From the NCBI GenBank assembly GCA_024231775.1, contig JAAEQG010000273.1, positions 1 through 33,612 of the forward strand: DNA of 33,612 bases. The letters are read 5' to 3'. The notes below the pieces were generated by a model. It did not search any database. It saw nothing but the letters and a program-made list of their open reading frames with translations, and had not been told where the DNA came from. A program made the translations under genes and the position numbers. Positions 18,852 through 28,178 of this stretch are shown here, one piece after another. The stretch's first letter is position 1, and each line of letters starts with the position of its first letter. This DNA comes from a bacterium (GTDB lineage: Bacteria; Planctomycetota; Phycisphaerae; UBA1845).

Positions 18852-19633
18852 AGCGTGGGACAGCCTACGCCCAGCGTGTCCAGCGCTTCTATGCCCAGGT
18901 CAAGAAGCGCGGTGGTCCTGTGGGGGTTGACCACACGGAGGACCCGCTCTCTTGCCTGTTCCTTGCCGTGCTCGGCGATGAGACGTCGCTGTCCAACGCG
19001 AACAGGGCGCTGGACAAACTGACGACCTCCACGGTGGACGCCAACGAAATACGCGTTTCCTCGCCACGCGAGGTCGCCGAAGCCATCGGACCACACGTTC
19101 CCAATCAACACGCGTGCGCGACGCGCCTTTGCACAGTGCTCAACTCCGTGTTCAGCCGGACCAACACGGTGAACCTGGATCTGCTTCGATCCATGGGTAA
19201 GCGTGATGCCAAGCGGTGGCTCGAGGAACTTGGAGGCGTCGAACCCTATCACGTAGCCTCGGTCATGTTGTGGAGCTTGGGCGGGCACGCGGTTCCGGTC
19301 AACTCGCGGTTGCTGGCAGCCTTGCGCCGAGAGGAACTCGTGGACCCCGGCGCTACCGTGGCGGAGGTCCAGTCCTTCCTGGATCGCCATATCACTCCGG
19401 CAGAGGCGAAGGTTTTCTGCCTGACCATGACGGAATTCGCCATGCGCCGGAGCGCCGGATCATCCAAGACCACGACGCCGGTTCGGAAGAAGACTGCGAG
19501 CAAGGCCGCGAGTAAGACCGCCAAGACGCCGGCGAAGAGGGCTGGCAAGACTTCGCAACGACAGAGTAAGAAGAAGGCATCCACCGCTTCGCCGAAGGCC
19601 AGGACACAGAGGAAGGCGACACGAAAGGGCTAA
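18848..19633 (+). CDS. HhH-GPD / endonuclease III-like protein, probably catalytically altered, with Lys/Ala/Ser/Thr-rich H1-like C-terminal tail
   Basis: DPLSCLFLAVLGDETSLSNANRAL (cf. EndoIII SPFELLIAVLLSAQATD), LGGVEPYHVASVMLWSLGGHAVPVNSRLLAAL (cf. LPGVGRKTANVVL...VDTH), tail KKTASKAASKTAKTPAKRAGKTSQRQSKKKASTASPKARTQRKATRKG. 4-nt overlap with rbfA. Confidence 0.7.
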   Translation: MKRGTAYAQRVQRFYAQVKKRGGPVGVDHTEDPLSCLFLAVLGDETSLSNANRALDKLTTSTVDANEIRVSSPREVAEAIGPHVPNQHACATRLCTVLNSVFSRTNTVNLDLLRSMGKRDAKRWLEELGGVEPYHVASVMLWSLGGHAVPVNSRLLAALRREELVDPGATVAEVQSFLDRHITPAEAKVFCLTMTEFAMRRSAGSSKTTTPVRKKTASKAASKTAKTPAKRAGKTSQRQSKKKASTASPKARTQRKATRKG

Positions 19634-19647
19634 TCGGTGCGGCAACG

Positions 19648-22600
19648 ATGATGCGCGACGGGATCGCCAGTGCGGAGCTTCACGGGGCTGGGCAAGCGCT
19701 CCAGGACCGCGTCTTCCCCACTTACCTTGTCCTCAATGCGAGAGAGCTTCGCCGAACCACGCATGGTCCTCGCCCGCGCTCTCGCCCACGTTTGCGGCAG
19801 ATTATCATGCCCTGCGTGTTGCTGATACCGATCGTGTCGACCTGGGGATGTGTGGTTTTCGACAGCGGATCCCGGATTGCAGAGGCTGGCGCCAGCCGAT
19901 CACCCTCACCAACCGCCCTGCAGTCGTCCTTGCCGGACTACGACCCGGCCCGGGCATTCATGACCTTTGAGGAGGCAGTGGCGAAACCTGAGCTCGTCGC
20001 GGCGCCCCCGGGCGAAGACTCCCCTGATGATGGTGAGCTCGCCCTGCAACGTACGCCGCTCTCGTCACGGGGTGAACGGCATCTCCAAGTTGCCGAACCG
20101 CTGGTGGCGGCTCAGCGTTACACCGAGGCGATCCGGACGTTGGAGAAGGGGCTGCGCTCGGACCCGGGTGCTTCTGAGATCCACGAAGCGTTGGCCCGTG
20201 CCGCGTACGGTGCCGGGCACATCGCCCGCGCCCGCTCTCATGCTGCTGAGGCTGTCCGCCTCAACCCGGACGACCTGCCCTCACACTACATCCTCGGACG
20301 CTTGGCGTATGACGAAGGCGATCTTCGCCAAGCCGTAGACCACTTTCGGGCCGGCCGGGCGTGCTCCCGCGGATCGCAGTCCGTGCGTGGATTCGGCGTG
20401 CTGACCGAGCTGTTCCTGGCCCGCGCCCTGGAGGCAGAGGGCTATCTGACCGCGGCCCTGTACGCCTATGGTGCGTTCGAGGAGCAGGTGGCAGTGCTGC
20501 GGGCGAGCACCCCGGAGGGAGCATCCGCGGTTGGCGAAACTGCCGCGGTGGAACCGGAGGAGCTAGCCACCCTGCTGCGGTTGAACCAGGGCTCTGCCGC
20601 CCTGGAAACCTCTCGGATCCACGAACGTCTGGGGCAGTATGGACAAGCCGCCGACGCGCTCAGCGTGGTCATCGCCCGCGGATCGCCGGACTTAGCCACC
20701 CGGTTGCGCTATGCGGAGCTGCTTGCGGCGGCGGGGCGGTATGAGTTGGCCCTTGCCCAATGCAAGCAGGTGGCGGATCAGTCTCCGTCCGACGCGGGTG
20801 AGGTGGTCGCCGTGCTCAGCCGCGTCCGCGAGGGCATGGGGCGTCCGCGGGCGGTACTCGAAGATGCCGCAGCGCTGGTCCGTGCTCACCCGGATGATCG
20901 GAAGTGGCTGCTGGTCTACGTCGATCTACTCCGTCGCTTCGGGGAACATCGTCGCGCCGAGGATGCTCTGACCGAGTACGTGTCCGCACACCCGCAGGCG
21001 ACTGATGTGGCTTGGCGCTTATGCCACGCCTATCGTGACGGCGGTCGCGGCCTCGAAGCCCTCCAGGTAGCTGCGCGCATTCTGGCGAGAAGCCGCCAGG
21101 AGTATCCGGCTGCCCTCAGCTTGCTGGAGACCCTGTCGCAGCAGACGGCGACTGTGGATGCGGTCTTCCCCGGGTTTCGCCCGAGCACACTGGAAGAGCG
21201 GTACTTGCTGGGCGGGCTTGCCCTGCGCACGGGGCGTGATGCTGAGGGTGCGGTGTTGCTTGGAGAGGTGTTGGACACGAGTCCGGGCTTTGCCCCCGCG
21301 CGGCTGGCGTTGGCGGAGCACTTGCTGGGTGACTATCGATGGCGCGAGGTCGTCGAACTGGTCGAGCCTTTCGATCGAGGCTTAGCTAGTCTGGAGTGGG
21401 CGCTGGGCGAAGCCCATGCGGGCCTGGACGACGATGATACGGCGGCGGCCCACTATCAGACCGCGATCCGCCTGAACCGTGCGGATACGCGGTCCATGCT
21501 CGCCCTGGCCCGCGCATATGAGCGGACGGATCGTCCGCTGCGTGCTCAGCGTCAGTATGAGGCTCTTCTGGAGGTTGACCCTCTGCACACTGGAGCCCGC
21601 GAAGCTCTGGTGAGTCTACTACTGGAATCCGGCTTGGTTGACGCCGCGGAAGAGCAGGTGATGACCCTGCGAAAACTGGCGGGTTCACCGAATTGCATCG
21701 CCCGGTGTACTGTCCGGATCGGAATGCGCCGTGGCGACCTGGACGTCGCAGGTTGCCGTGAGCTGCTCACCGATGCGCAGGTGGATGGCGGGCCGGACGC
21801 GGAGTCGATATCGCTTCTGGCCTACCTGGACGTCACCGAGGGTGATCTGGAAGGCGCAGAGAGTACCCTGGCCCACGCTCTCGAACTCGACCCGGACTAC
21901 CTCGAGGCCCGTGAACTGAACATCTGGCTGCATCGCCGACAACTGCGCTTCGCCCAAGCCGCTACCGAGATGCGCTCTCTGCTCGAGCGCCATCCCAACC
22001 GGTTGGGGTGGATCAAGAGCCTGGCCAGAATCCTGCTCATCGAGCAAGACTACCTCGGGGCGGCGGAGACGCTCTCCGCCTACCTCGAGCGCAACCAGCC
22101 GGAAGACCGGATCTTGCGCGATCTGCGCGAGAATCTGCTCCAGGCTTTGCGTTTGGGCGGAGATTCCGCGGGGGAGATCGCCACGATCAGGCGGTGGCTC
22201 GTGACCAAGCCGGACGACCCGCATCTTCGTAAGCGGTTGGTCGACGCGCAGCTGGCTGCCGGCCAAAGCCAAGCGGCGCTCGACTTTGCCCGTGAGTGGT
22301 ATTCCGCCGAGCCGGACGATGGCTGGGCCAGGGGGGCTTACCGTGGAGCCCTCTTGGCGGCTGGGCGCCATGAGACGGCTTTGCAGATCGCCCTCGAAGC
22401 GGTTGAGCGCGATCCACAGAATGAGAACCTGCAACTCGTCCTGGTCAGCGTCCTCGCCGATGCCGGGCGTCCCCGTGATGCTCTCGAGGTTCTCGATAGC
22501 TTGATGACCGGTGCCCAGCCGGGGTACCCGTACTACAGTGCGAAGCTGGCGATTCTGGCCCAGGCTGAGCGGTACGAGGAGGCGGCAGCGCTGGCGAGTC

Positions 22601-23358
22601 AACTCCTGGCGGAGGAGGACACCTCCCGCCGGATGGGATCTACGGATGAGCTGATGCGTCGGCAGGATCTGAGTCGGATGCTAATCGGCGCCTTGCTTAG
22701 CGCCGGGCGGCTTGACACGGCGCAGGCAAGGTTAAGCCGCTGGCTGGATCAGGCTGATTCCTCTTCCGAGAAGTTCGTTTATCTGAACCTCCTGTCTGCC
22801 GTGTACCAGCAGCGTGACCGCTCCGCTGAGGCTGTCGAAAGCCTGGACTTGGCCTATGCGCTCCACCCGCGAGACGCGGGGGTCAACAACGACTTGGGAT
22901 ATACCCTCGCCGACCTGGGGCTTCGGTTGGACGAGGCGGAGCGCATGGTTCGATTCGCCGTTTCCCAGGAACCGCTGAACGCCGCGTTTCTGGACAGCCT
23001 CGGGTGGGTTCTCTATCGTCGAGGGCGGTACGCTGAAGCTCGGCATTGGCTGCTTCGGGCATCCGGAACGCCCGATACGCTCGAAGATCCGGTGATTTAC
23101 AATCATCTGGGAGATGCCTGCTGGCGCGCCGGAGAATCCGACGAAGCCGTCCGCCATTGGACGAAGGCCGTGGAACTGGCTACGTTGCGGCTCGCGGAGC
23201 GCGAGGACGCCACCTACCGTCGGGTGGTCGAGACCGCCGCTTTGAAACGGGCCGCCGGCGAAGCGGGACAGCCTCCCCCGGTGGCTGCGGGTGGGGACGA
23301 ACTGAACCGGGCAGAAGACGTGCCGGGCCCCGAGGCCGACAAACCGGGCGGGGTTTGA
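19648..23358 (+). CDS. Very large TPR-repeat protein (up to 1236 aa), probably exported
   Basis: Repeated TPR helices (ALELDPDYLEAR, AIRLNPADTRSMLALARAYERTDRPLRAQRQYEALLEVDPLHTGAREALV-like units), last repeats NDLGYTLADLGLRLDEAERMVRFAVSQEPLNAAFLDSLGWVLYRRGRYAEARHWL. Start uncertain: ATG 19807 would give a signal-like MPCVLLIPIVSTWGC. Confidence 0.85.
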   Translation: MMRDGIASAELHGAGQALQDRVFPTYLVLNARELRRTTHGPRPRSRPRLRQIIMPCVLLIPIVSTWGCVVFDSGSRIAEAGASRSPSPTALQSSLPDYDPARAFMTFEEAVAKPELVAAPPGEDSPDDGELALQRTPLSSRGERHLQVAEPLVAAQRYTEAIRTLEKGLRSDPGASEIHEALARAAYGAGHIARARSHAAEAVRLNPDDLPSHYILGRLAYDEGDLRQAVDHFRAGRACSRGSQSVRGFGVLTELFLARALEAEGYLTAALYAYGAFEEQVAVLRASTPEGASAVGETAAVEPEELATLLRLNQGSAALETSRIHERLGQYGQAADALSVVIARGSPDLATRLRYAELLAAAGRYELALAQCKQVADQSPSDAGEVVAVLSRVREGMGRPRAVLEDAAALVRAHPDDRKWLLVYVDLLRRFGEHRRAEDALTEYVSAHPQATDVAWRLCHAYRDGGRGLEALQVAARILARSRQEYPAALSLLETLSQQTATVDAVFPGFRPSTLEERYLLGGLALRTGRDAEGAVLLGEVLDTSPGFAPARLALAEHLLGDYRWREVVELVEPFDRGLASLEWALGEAHAGLDDDDTAAAHYQTAIRLNRADTRSMLALARAYERTDRPLRAQRQYEALLEVDPLHTGAREALVSLLLESGLVDAAEEQVMTLRKLAGSPNCIARCTVRIGMRRGDLDVAGCRELLTDAQVDGGPDAESISLLAYLDVTEGDLEGAESTLAHALELDPDYLEARELNIWLHRRQLRFAQAATEMRSLLERHPNRLGWIKSLARILLIEQDYLGAAETLSAYLERNQPEDRILRDLRENLLQALRLGGDSAGEIATIRRWLVTKPDDPHLRKRLVDAQLAAGQSQAALDFAREWYSAEPDDGWARGAYRGALLAAGRHETALQIALEAVERDPQNENLQLVLVSVLADAGRPRDALEVLDSLMTGAQPGYPYYSAKLAILAQAERYEEAAALASQLLAEEDTSRRMGSTDELMRRQDLSRMLIGALLSAGRLDTAQARLSRWLDQADSSSEKFVYLNLLSAVYQQRDRSAEAVESLDLAYALHPRDAGVNNDLGYTLADLGLRLDEAERMVRFAVSQEPLNAAFLDSLGWVLYRRGRYAEARHWLLRASGTPDTLEDPVIYNHLGDACWRAGESDEAVRHWTKAVELATLRLAEREDATYRRVVETAALKRAAGEAGQPPPVAAGGDELNRAEDVPGPEADKPGGV

Positions 23359-23398
23359 GGGGTAAGGCGGTTCTGCTTGCAGCGAAGGAGCTACGCGG

Positions 23399-24154
23399 AT
23401 GTCAGGACACTCCAAATGGTCCACGATCAAGCACAAGAAGGCCGCCACCGATGCCAAGCGCGGGAAGGCCTGGAGCAAGATGTCGCGTGACATCACCGTC
23501 GCCGCCAAAGCCGGTGGAGGAGATCCGGACGCCAACCCCCGCCTGCGCCTCTCGATCGACAAAGCCCGCGGCGCCAACATGCCCAAGGACAACATCGAAA
23601 AGGCGATCAAGAAGGGCACCGGGGAGGTGGAGGGCGTCTCCTACGAGGAGATCGTCTACGAAGGCTACGCCCCCAGCGGCGTCGCCGTTATGGTCCACGC
23701 CCTGACCGACAACCGAGCCCGCACCGCGCCGGAGATCAAGAAGCTTTTCGAGCGCAAGAACGGCAACCTCGGAGCCACCAACTGCGTTGCCTGGATGTTC
23801 CACCAGAAGGGCGTGATCGTGGTTAACCGCGAGGGCGCCGACGAAGACCGCCTGATGGAAATCGCCGTGGAGAGCGGCGCCGACGATGTGACCACCTCGG
23901 AGCAGATATACGAGGTCACCTGCGCGCCCGCCGCGTTCGAGGCCGTCCGCGACGCCATCCGCCAAGCCGAAATCGCCATCCATTCCAGCGATCTAAGCAT
24001 GGTCGCCGAGAACAACATCGCTCTGGATCTCGACAGCGCCCGTAAGGTCCTCGGTCTGGTCGAAGCCCTGGAGGACCACGACGACGTTCAGTCGGTGTAC
24101 TCGAACTTCGACATCCCCGACGACGTAATCGCCCAACTCGCCGCCGAAGGTTGA
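23399..24154 (+). CDS. YebC/PmpR (TACO1) family protein
   Basis: MSGHSKWSTIKHKKAATDAKRGKAWSKMSRDITVAAKAGGGDPDANPRLRLSIDKARGANMPKDNIEKAIKKGTGE...EIVYEGYAPSGVAVMVHALTDNRARTAPEIKKLFERKNGNLG. Confidence 0.97.
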   Translation: MSGHSKWSTIKHKKAATDAKRGKAWSKMSRDITVAAKAGGGDPDANPRLRLSIDKARGANMPKDNIEKAIKKGTGEVEGVSYEEIVYEGYAPSGVAVMVHALTDNRARTAPEIKKLFERKNGNLGATNCVAWMFHQKGVIVVNREGADEDRLMEIAVESGADDVTTSEQIYEVTCAPAAFEAVRDAIRQAEIAIHSSDLSMVAENNIALDLDSARKVLGLVEALEDHDDVQSVYSNFDIPDDVIAQLAAEG

Positions 24155-24348
24155 CGAGGGGGAGTCGCGGACGCGACACTGGGCCCTCTCACCAGGATCG
24201 TGACAGTCGAGCAGGCCTCATGCCTGGTCGTTGGCCGGCGCGCTTTGGCCTTGCCAGTGACCTGGGGACCCGTTACCGTGAGGCCCGCGACCACGGAGCG
24301 GAGACACGTGTCGCCCATTCTCAAAACCCGGTAGCGATTTTCGGGGCA

Positions 24349-25974
24349 ATGCTCATTGGCTGCAAAGCGATTCTGAAGCCACGCAGCTCCCTGGCAGCAA
24401 GTTGTATGCTGCTACTGTCGGTGCTGGGCAGCGCGTGCACGTCGCCGGAGAAGCCAGCGTCCGTCCGCCAAGCTATCAGAGCTAACGGCGACCGGATCCC
24501 GTCGGCAACCGTGCGGCTGGATGCGCCCCTGGACCAGCCGGAGCTTCCCGTGCTGGACGGGGACGCTACGTTGATGGACTACCTGACGTACGCCGCCTTC
24601 AACAATCCCGGGATCGAGGCGGCCTTCAACCGGTGGAAGGCTGCTGTCGAGCGCGTGCCCCAGGTTCGCGCCCTGCCGGACCCGCGCTTCACCTACCGCA
24701 ATTACATCCAGGAGGTCGAAACCCGGGTAGGCCCGATGCAACAGGCGTTTGGCCTCTCGCAGACCTTTCCTTGGCTCGGGAAGCTGGGACTCCGAGGCGA
24801 CGTAGCCGCCGAAGCGGCGCGGGCGGCGCGGCAGCAGTACGAGGACGAGAAGCTCCGACTCTTCTTCGAAGTGAAGGACGCATACTACGAGTACTATTAC
24901 ATCGGGCGGGCCATTGGCGTCGTTCAAGAGAATCTCGATCTCGTCGAGTACCTCGAGAGCGTGGCTCGGGCGCGGTACAAGACCGCAGCCGCCGGCCACC
25001 CGGACGTTATCCGTGCCCAAGTAGAGCTCGGCAGACTCGAAGACCGGCTCAACTCCCTGCGTGACTTGTTGGTACCGGAGGCTGCCAGACTCAACGCAGC
25101 CCTGAACCGGCCGACGGACACGCAGATTCCGCTGCCCAAGGCACTGCTCGACGAGAGAATGGCTGCGGACACTGCTACCATTCTACATTGGCTCGCAGAG
25201 AGCAGTCCGCAACTGAAGGCGCTCGATCATGAGATCGAGCGCGCCCGACATCTCGTTGCCCTGGCGAAGAAAGACTACTTTCCGGATCTCACTTTTGGAG
25301 TGGACTACACCGACATCGGGACCCCGTCCCGGCCGGGTGCCCAAGGCCTAGCCAATCCGGCTGCGCTGCGAAGCCTGTCGCGCCTCGGAAGCGGGACAGG
25401 GGATCTGCTGGACGTCTATTCGATCGGCCGCAGCTTCAGTCCAGGCGACCGCGCGGACGACGCCAGTAAGGACGTCTGGATGGTATCGCTCTCGGTGAAC
25501 CTTCCGATCTGGTACAGCAAGCTGTCGGCCGGTGAGCGGGAGGCCCGAGCGCGGTATCTGGCAGCCCTCAGCGCGCGTTGCGCGAAAGAGAATACGTTGA
25601 TCTCCACCGTGCAACGGACGCTCTACGAACATCGGGATGCCGAACGGAAGATCAGCCTCTATCGCGACACGCTCATCCCCAAGGCCCAGGAGTCGATTCG
25701 GTCCACCGAGACCTCGTTCCGGGCCGGCAGCGCCAGCTTCCTGGATCTCGTGGATGCGGAGCGGTCGCTCCTCGACTTCAAGCTCTCCTATGAGCGTGCG
25801 CTCGCAAACCGCGCTCAGCGGTTGGCTGCACTGGAGAGGCTTGTCGGTCGGTCGATCCCGCGCGAGTCCACATCGTCGGGCGACTCGCCTGCGGAAGCTG
25901 CTGGACGGGATGGCGCCGATTCGGACGCGGTTGCGCGTCGGTCAGACGCTGAGTTAGGGGTTGATAGACCATGA
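24349..25974 (+). CDS. TolC-family outer membrane efflux protein (CusC/CzcC-like lipoprotein)
   Basis: Signal with lipobox-like LLLSVLGSAC; DYLTYAAFNNPGIEAAFNRWKAAVERVPQVRALPDPRFTYRNYIQEVETRVGPMQQAFGLSQTFPWLGKLGLRGDVAAEAA...SFLDLVDAERSLLDFKLSYERALANRAQRLAALERLVG. Followed by CusB/CusA-like genes. Confidence 0.9.
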   Translation: MLIGCKAILKPRSSLAASCMLLLSVLGSACTSPEKPASVRQAIRANGDRIPSATVRLDAPLDQPELPVLDGDATLMDYLTYAAFNNPGIEAAFNRWKAAVERVPQVRALPDPRFTYRNYIQEVETRVGPMQQAFGLSQTFPWLGKLGLRGDVAAEAARAARQQYEDEKLRLFFEVKDAYYEYYYIGRAIGVVQENLDLVEYLESVARARYKTAAAGHPDVIRAQVELGRLEDRLNSLRDLLVPEAARLNAALNRPTDTQIPLPKALLDERMAADTATILHWLAESSPQLKALDHEIERARHLVALAKKDYFPDLTFGVDYTDIGTPSRPGAQGLANPAALRSLSRLGSGTGDLLDVYSIGRSFSPGDRADDASKDVWMVSLSVNLPIWYSKLSAGEREARARYLAALSARCAKENTLISTVQRTLYEHRDAERKISLYRDTLIPKAQESIRSTETSFRAGSASFLDLVDAERSLLDFKLSYERALANRAQRLAALERLVGRSIPRESTSSGDSPAEAAGRDGADSDAVARRSDAELGVDRP

Positions 25975-28178
25975 GGCCCGGATTCAAGACCGCCCGGATG
26001 CTGCTCTCCAAGACGCCGATGGTATTGATCGTCCTGGTGACGTTCGTACTCGGCTACGCTTTCAAGAGCGCCGTGAGCCCAGCGCCCTCAGCCAAGCCCA
26101 CTACCTCCGTGCAGGACGCGCAGCAAGAATCGGAAGAGGAGATTTGGACCTGCTCGATGCATCCGCAAATCCGTTTGCCCGCATCTGGGCAGTGCCCTAT
26201 CTGTGGCATGGATTTGATTCGGACGGAGGGGAGTCCGAAACCAAGGACAACCACGACAGCGAAGAAGGCACCCAAGTACGCGTGCTCGATGTTCTGCGTG
26301 CCGCCGATGCCCAACCCGGGCCAGTGCCCCATCTGCGGCATGGAAATGGTCGAAGTCGACGTCGAAGAAGCTGGTGACGGGGACGCCGCGCCCCGCACAC
26401 TCACCCTCTCCGCATCAGCCCAGAAGCTGGCCGAGATCCAAACGATCGCGGTTGAACGGAGGTTCGTGTCGGCCGAGATTCGCATGGTCGGCAAGATAGA
26501 CTACGACGAGACCCGCCTGGGCCACCTCACCGCCTGGGTACCGGGTCGTCTTGACCGGTTGTACGTGGATTACACTGGGGTCCCCGTCCGGAAGGGCGAT
26601 CACCTGGTCTATCTGTACAGCCCGGAGCTTGCCACGGCGCAGACGGAGTTGCTCGAGGCGCTAGCCAGAGCCAAGCCAACTGAAACCGGCCAAGACTCTA
26701 TCGTCAACGCACGAGCCGCTGAGTGGCTGGCGGACATTCGAGATAAGTTCCGCTTGTGGGGCATGACCGACGAGCAGATCGCCGAAATCGAGGCTCGGGG
26801 AACGGCTTCGGACTACATGACCATCTATGCTCCGATGGGTGGAATCGTAATCGACAAGAATGCCGTGGAAGGCATGTACGTGCAGACCGGTACGCGCATC
26901 TACACGATTGCAGACCTTTCGCACGTTTGGGTCAAACTGGACGCCTACGAGTCGGATCTTGCCTGGCTGCGGTACGGTCAGCACGTGGAGTTCGAGACCG
27001 AAGCTTACCCGGGCGAGACGTTCACCGGCAAGGTCGCGTTCATCGCCCCCGTTCTGGATGCCGCCACGCGCACCGTGAAAGTACGGGTCAACGTCGAGAA
27101 TGCCGATGGGCGGCTCAAGCCGGAGATGTTCGTCCGCGCTGCGGCACGCTCCAAGGTGGCTGCGGGGGGGCGGGTCGTGGACGCCGAGTTGGCCGGCAAG
27201 TGGATGTGTCCGATGCACCCGGAGGTCGTCCAAGACGAGCCCAGTGACTGTGATCGCTGTGGCATGCCGCTGGTGCGGACAGAATCGCTGGGATTCGTGT
27301 CGGTCGCTACAACCGAGGCCGAAGCGCCGCTCGTCATCCCGGCATCGGCTCCGCTGCTCACCGGGAAGCGGGCCTTGGTCTATGTTGAACTCCCCGACCA
27401 GCCCGGCACCTACCAAGGTCGCGAGGTCACGCTGGGCCCAAGGGCCGGGAACCAGTACATCGTTCGTGATGGGCTGGCGGAAGGTGAACGAGTCGTAGTC
27501 AACGGGAACTTCAAGATCGACAGCGCCATGCAGATCATGGCCGAACCCAGCATGATGAGCCCGGACGGTGGTGCATCGCTCTCAGGGCACGACCATGGAA
27601 CCGCCGCGCCGCACGAGACCGCCGAGGCAGGAGTCCCACCGCCGCCGGGAGCGGACCGCGACCCGGCGGAAGGGCGAACACTGCATGTTCCCCCGTCGTT
27701 TGGCGTGGCCCTGGATCCGGTGGTGTCCGCCTATCTCAAAGTGCAGCAGGCGCTCAGCCACGACCAGCACAAGGATGCACAAGCGGCAGCCAAGGACCTT
27801 GTCCTTCAGCTCCAGGGTGTGGACATGACCGTGCTGACCGGCCCCGCTCACCATAGCTGGATGAAAGAGGCTGCGGGAGTCGCGAAGACCGCCACCCAGA
27901 TCAGCGAGTCCGGCAACATCAAGGAGGCCCGCGCGGCGTTCGCGTTGCTCTCAGAGTCGATGATCATCGTTGCCAAACGGTTTGGGACCGGCAAGAAACC
28001 GGTTCATCGTTTCCATTGTTCCATGGCCTTCGACAATCGCGGCGCCCACTGGCTACAAGCTGCGGCGCAGACTGAAAACCCCTACTTTGGATCGGCTATG
28101 TTCCGCTGCGGTGTTCTGAAGGAGACCATCGGCGAGGGTAGGGCGGAAGCCAATCAGGGTGGTGCGCGCGATGAGTGA
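25971..28178 (+). CDS. RND efflux periplasmic adaptor (CusB/CzcB-like) with three heavy-metal-binding modules and C-terminal DUF3347-like domain
   Basis: WTCSMHPQIRLPASGQCPICGMDL; YACSMFCVPPMPNPGQCPICGMEM; WMCPMHPEVVQDEPSDCDRCGMPL; adaptor core GRLDRLYVDYTGVPVRKGDHLVYLYSPELATAQTELLEAL; C-terminus ...HRFHCSMAFDNRGAHWLQAAAQTENPYFGSAMFRCG. ATGA overlap with the preceding gene. Confidence 0.93.
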   Translation: MRPGFKTARMLLSKTPMVLIVLVTFVLGYAFKSAVSPAPSAKPTTSVQDAQQESEEEIWTCSMHPQIRLPASGQCPICGMDLIRTEGSPKPRTTTTAKKAPKYACSMFCVPPMPNPGQCPICGMEMVEVDVEEAGDGDAAPRTLTLSASAQKLAEIQTIAVERRFVSAEIRMVGKIDYDETRLGHLTAWVPGRLDRLYVDYTGVPVRKGDHLVYLYSPELATAQTELLEALARAKPTETGQDSIVNARAAEWLADIRDKFRLWGMTDEQIAEIEARGTASDYMTIYAPMGGIVIDKNAVEGMYVQTGTRIYTIADLSHVWVKLDAYESDLAWLRYGQHVEFETEAYPGETFTGKVAFIAPVLDAATRTVKVRVNVENADGRLKPEMFVRAAARSKVAAGGRVVDAELAGKWMCPMHPEVVQDEPSDCDRCGMPLVRTESLGFVSVATTEAEAPLVIPASAPLLTGKRALVYVELPDQPGTYQGREVTLGPRAGNQYIVRDGLAEGERVVVNGNFKIDSAMQIMAEPSMMSPDGGASLSGHDHGTAAPHETAEAGVPPPPGADRDPAEGRTLHVPPSFGVALDPVVSAYLKVQQALSHDQHKDAQAAAKDLVLQLQGVDMTVLTGPAHHSWMKEAAGVAKTATQISESGNIKEARAAFALLSESMIIVAKRFGTGKKPVHRFHCSMAFDNRGAHWLQAAAQTENPYFGSAMFRCGVLKETIGEGRAEANQGGARDE

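Noticed and set aside
21685-22602. 305-aa minus-strand ORF inside the giant TPR gene
   Set aside because: Shadow ORF; the plus-strand TPR periodicity is clear.
24191-24279. Possible metal-regulated promoter upstream of cusC (ACCAGG...CCTGGT inverted repeat; TTGCCA-N17-TACCGT)
   Set aside because: Poor -10 match, arms only 6 bp, and no CueR/CusR-type operator recognised; not reported as a feature.
27164-27170. G7 run within the CusB-like coding sequence
   Set aside because: The frame is maintained and downstream motifs are intact, so there is no sign of a frameshift; only a weak slippage candidate.
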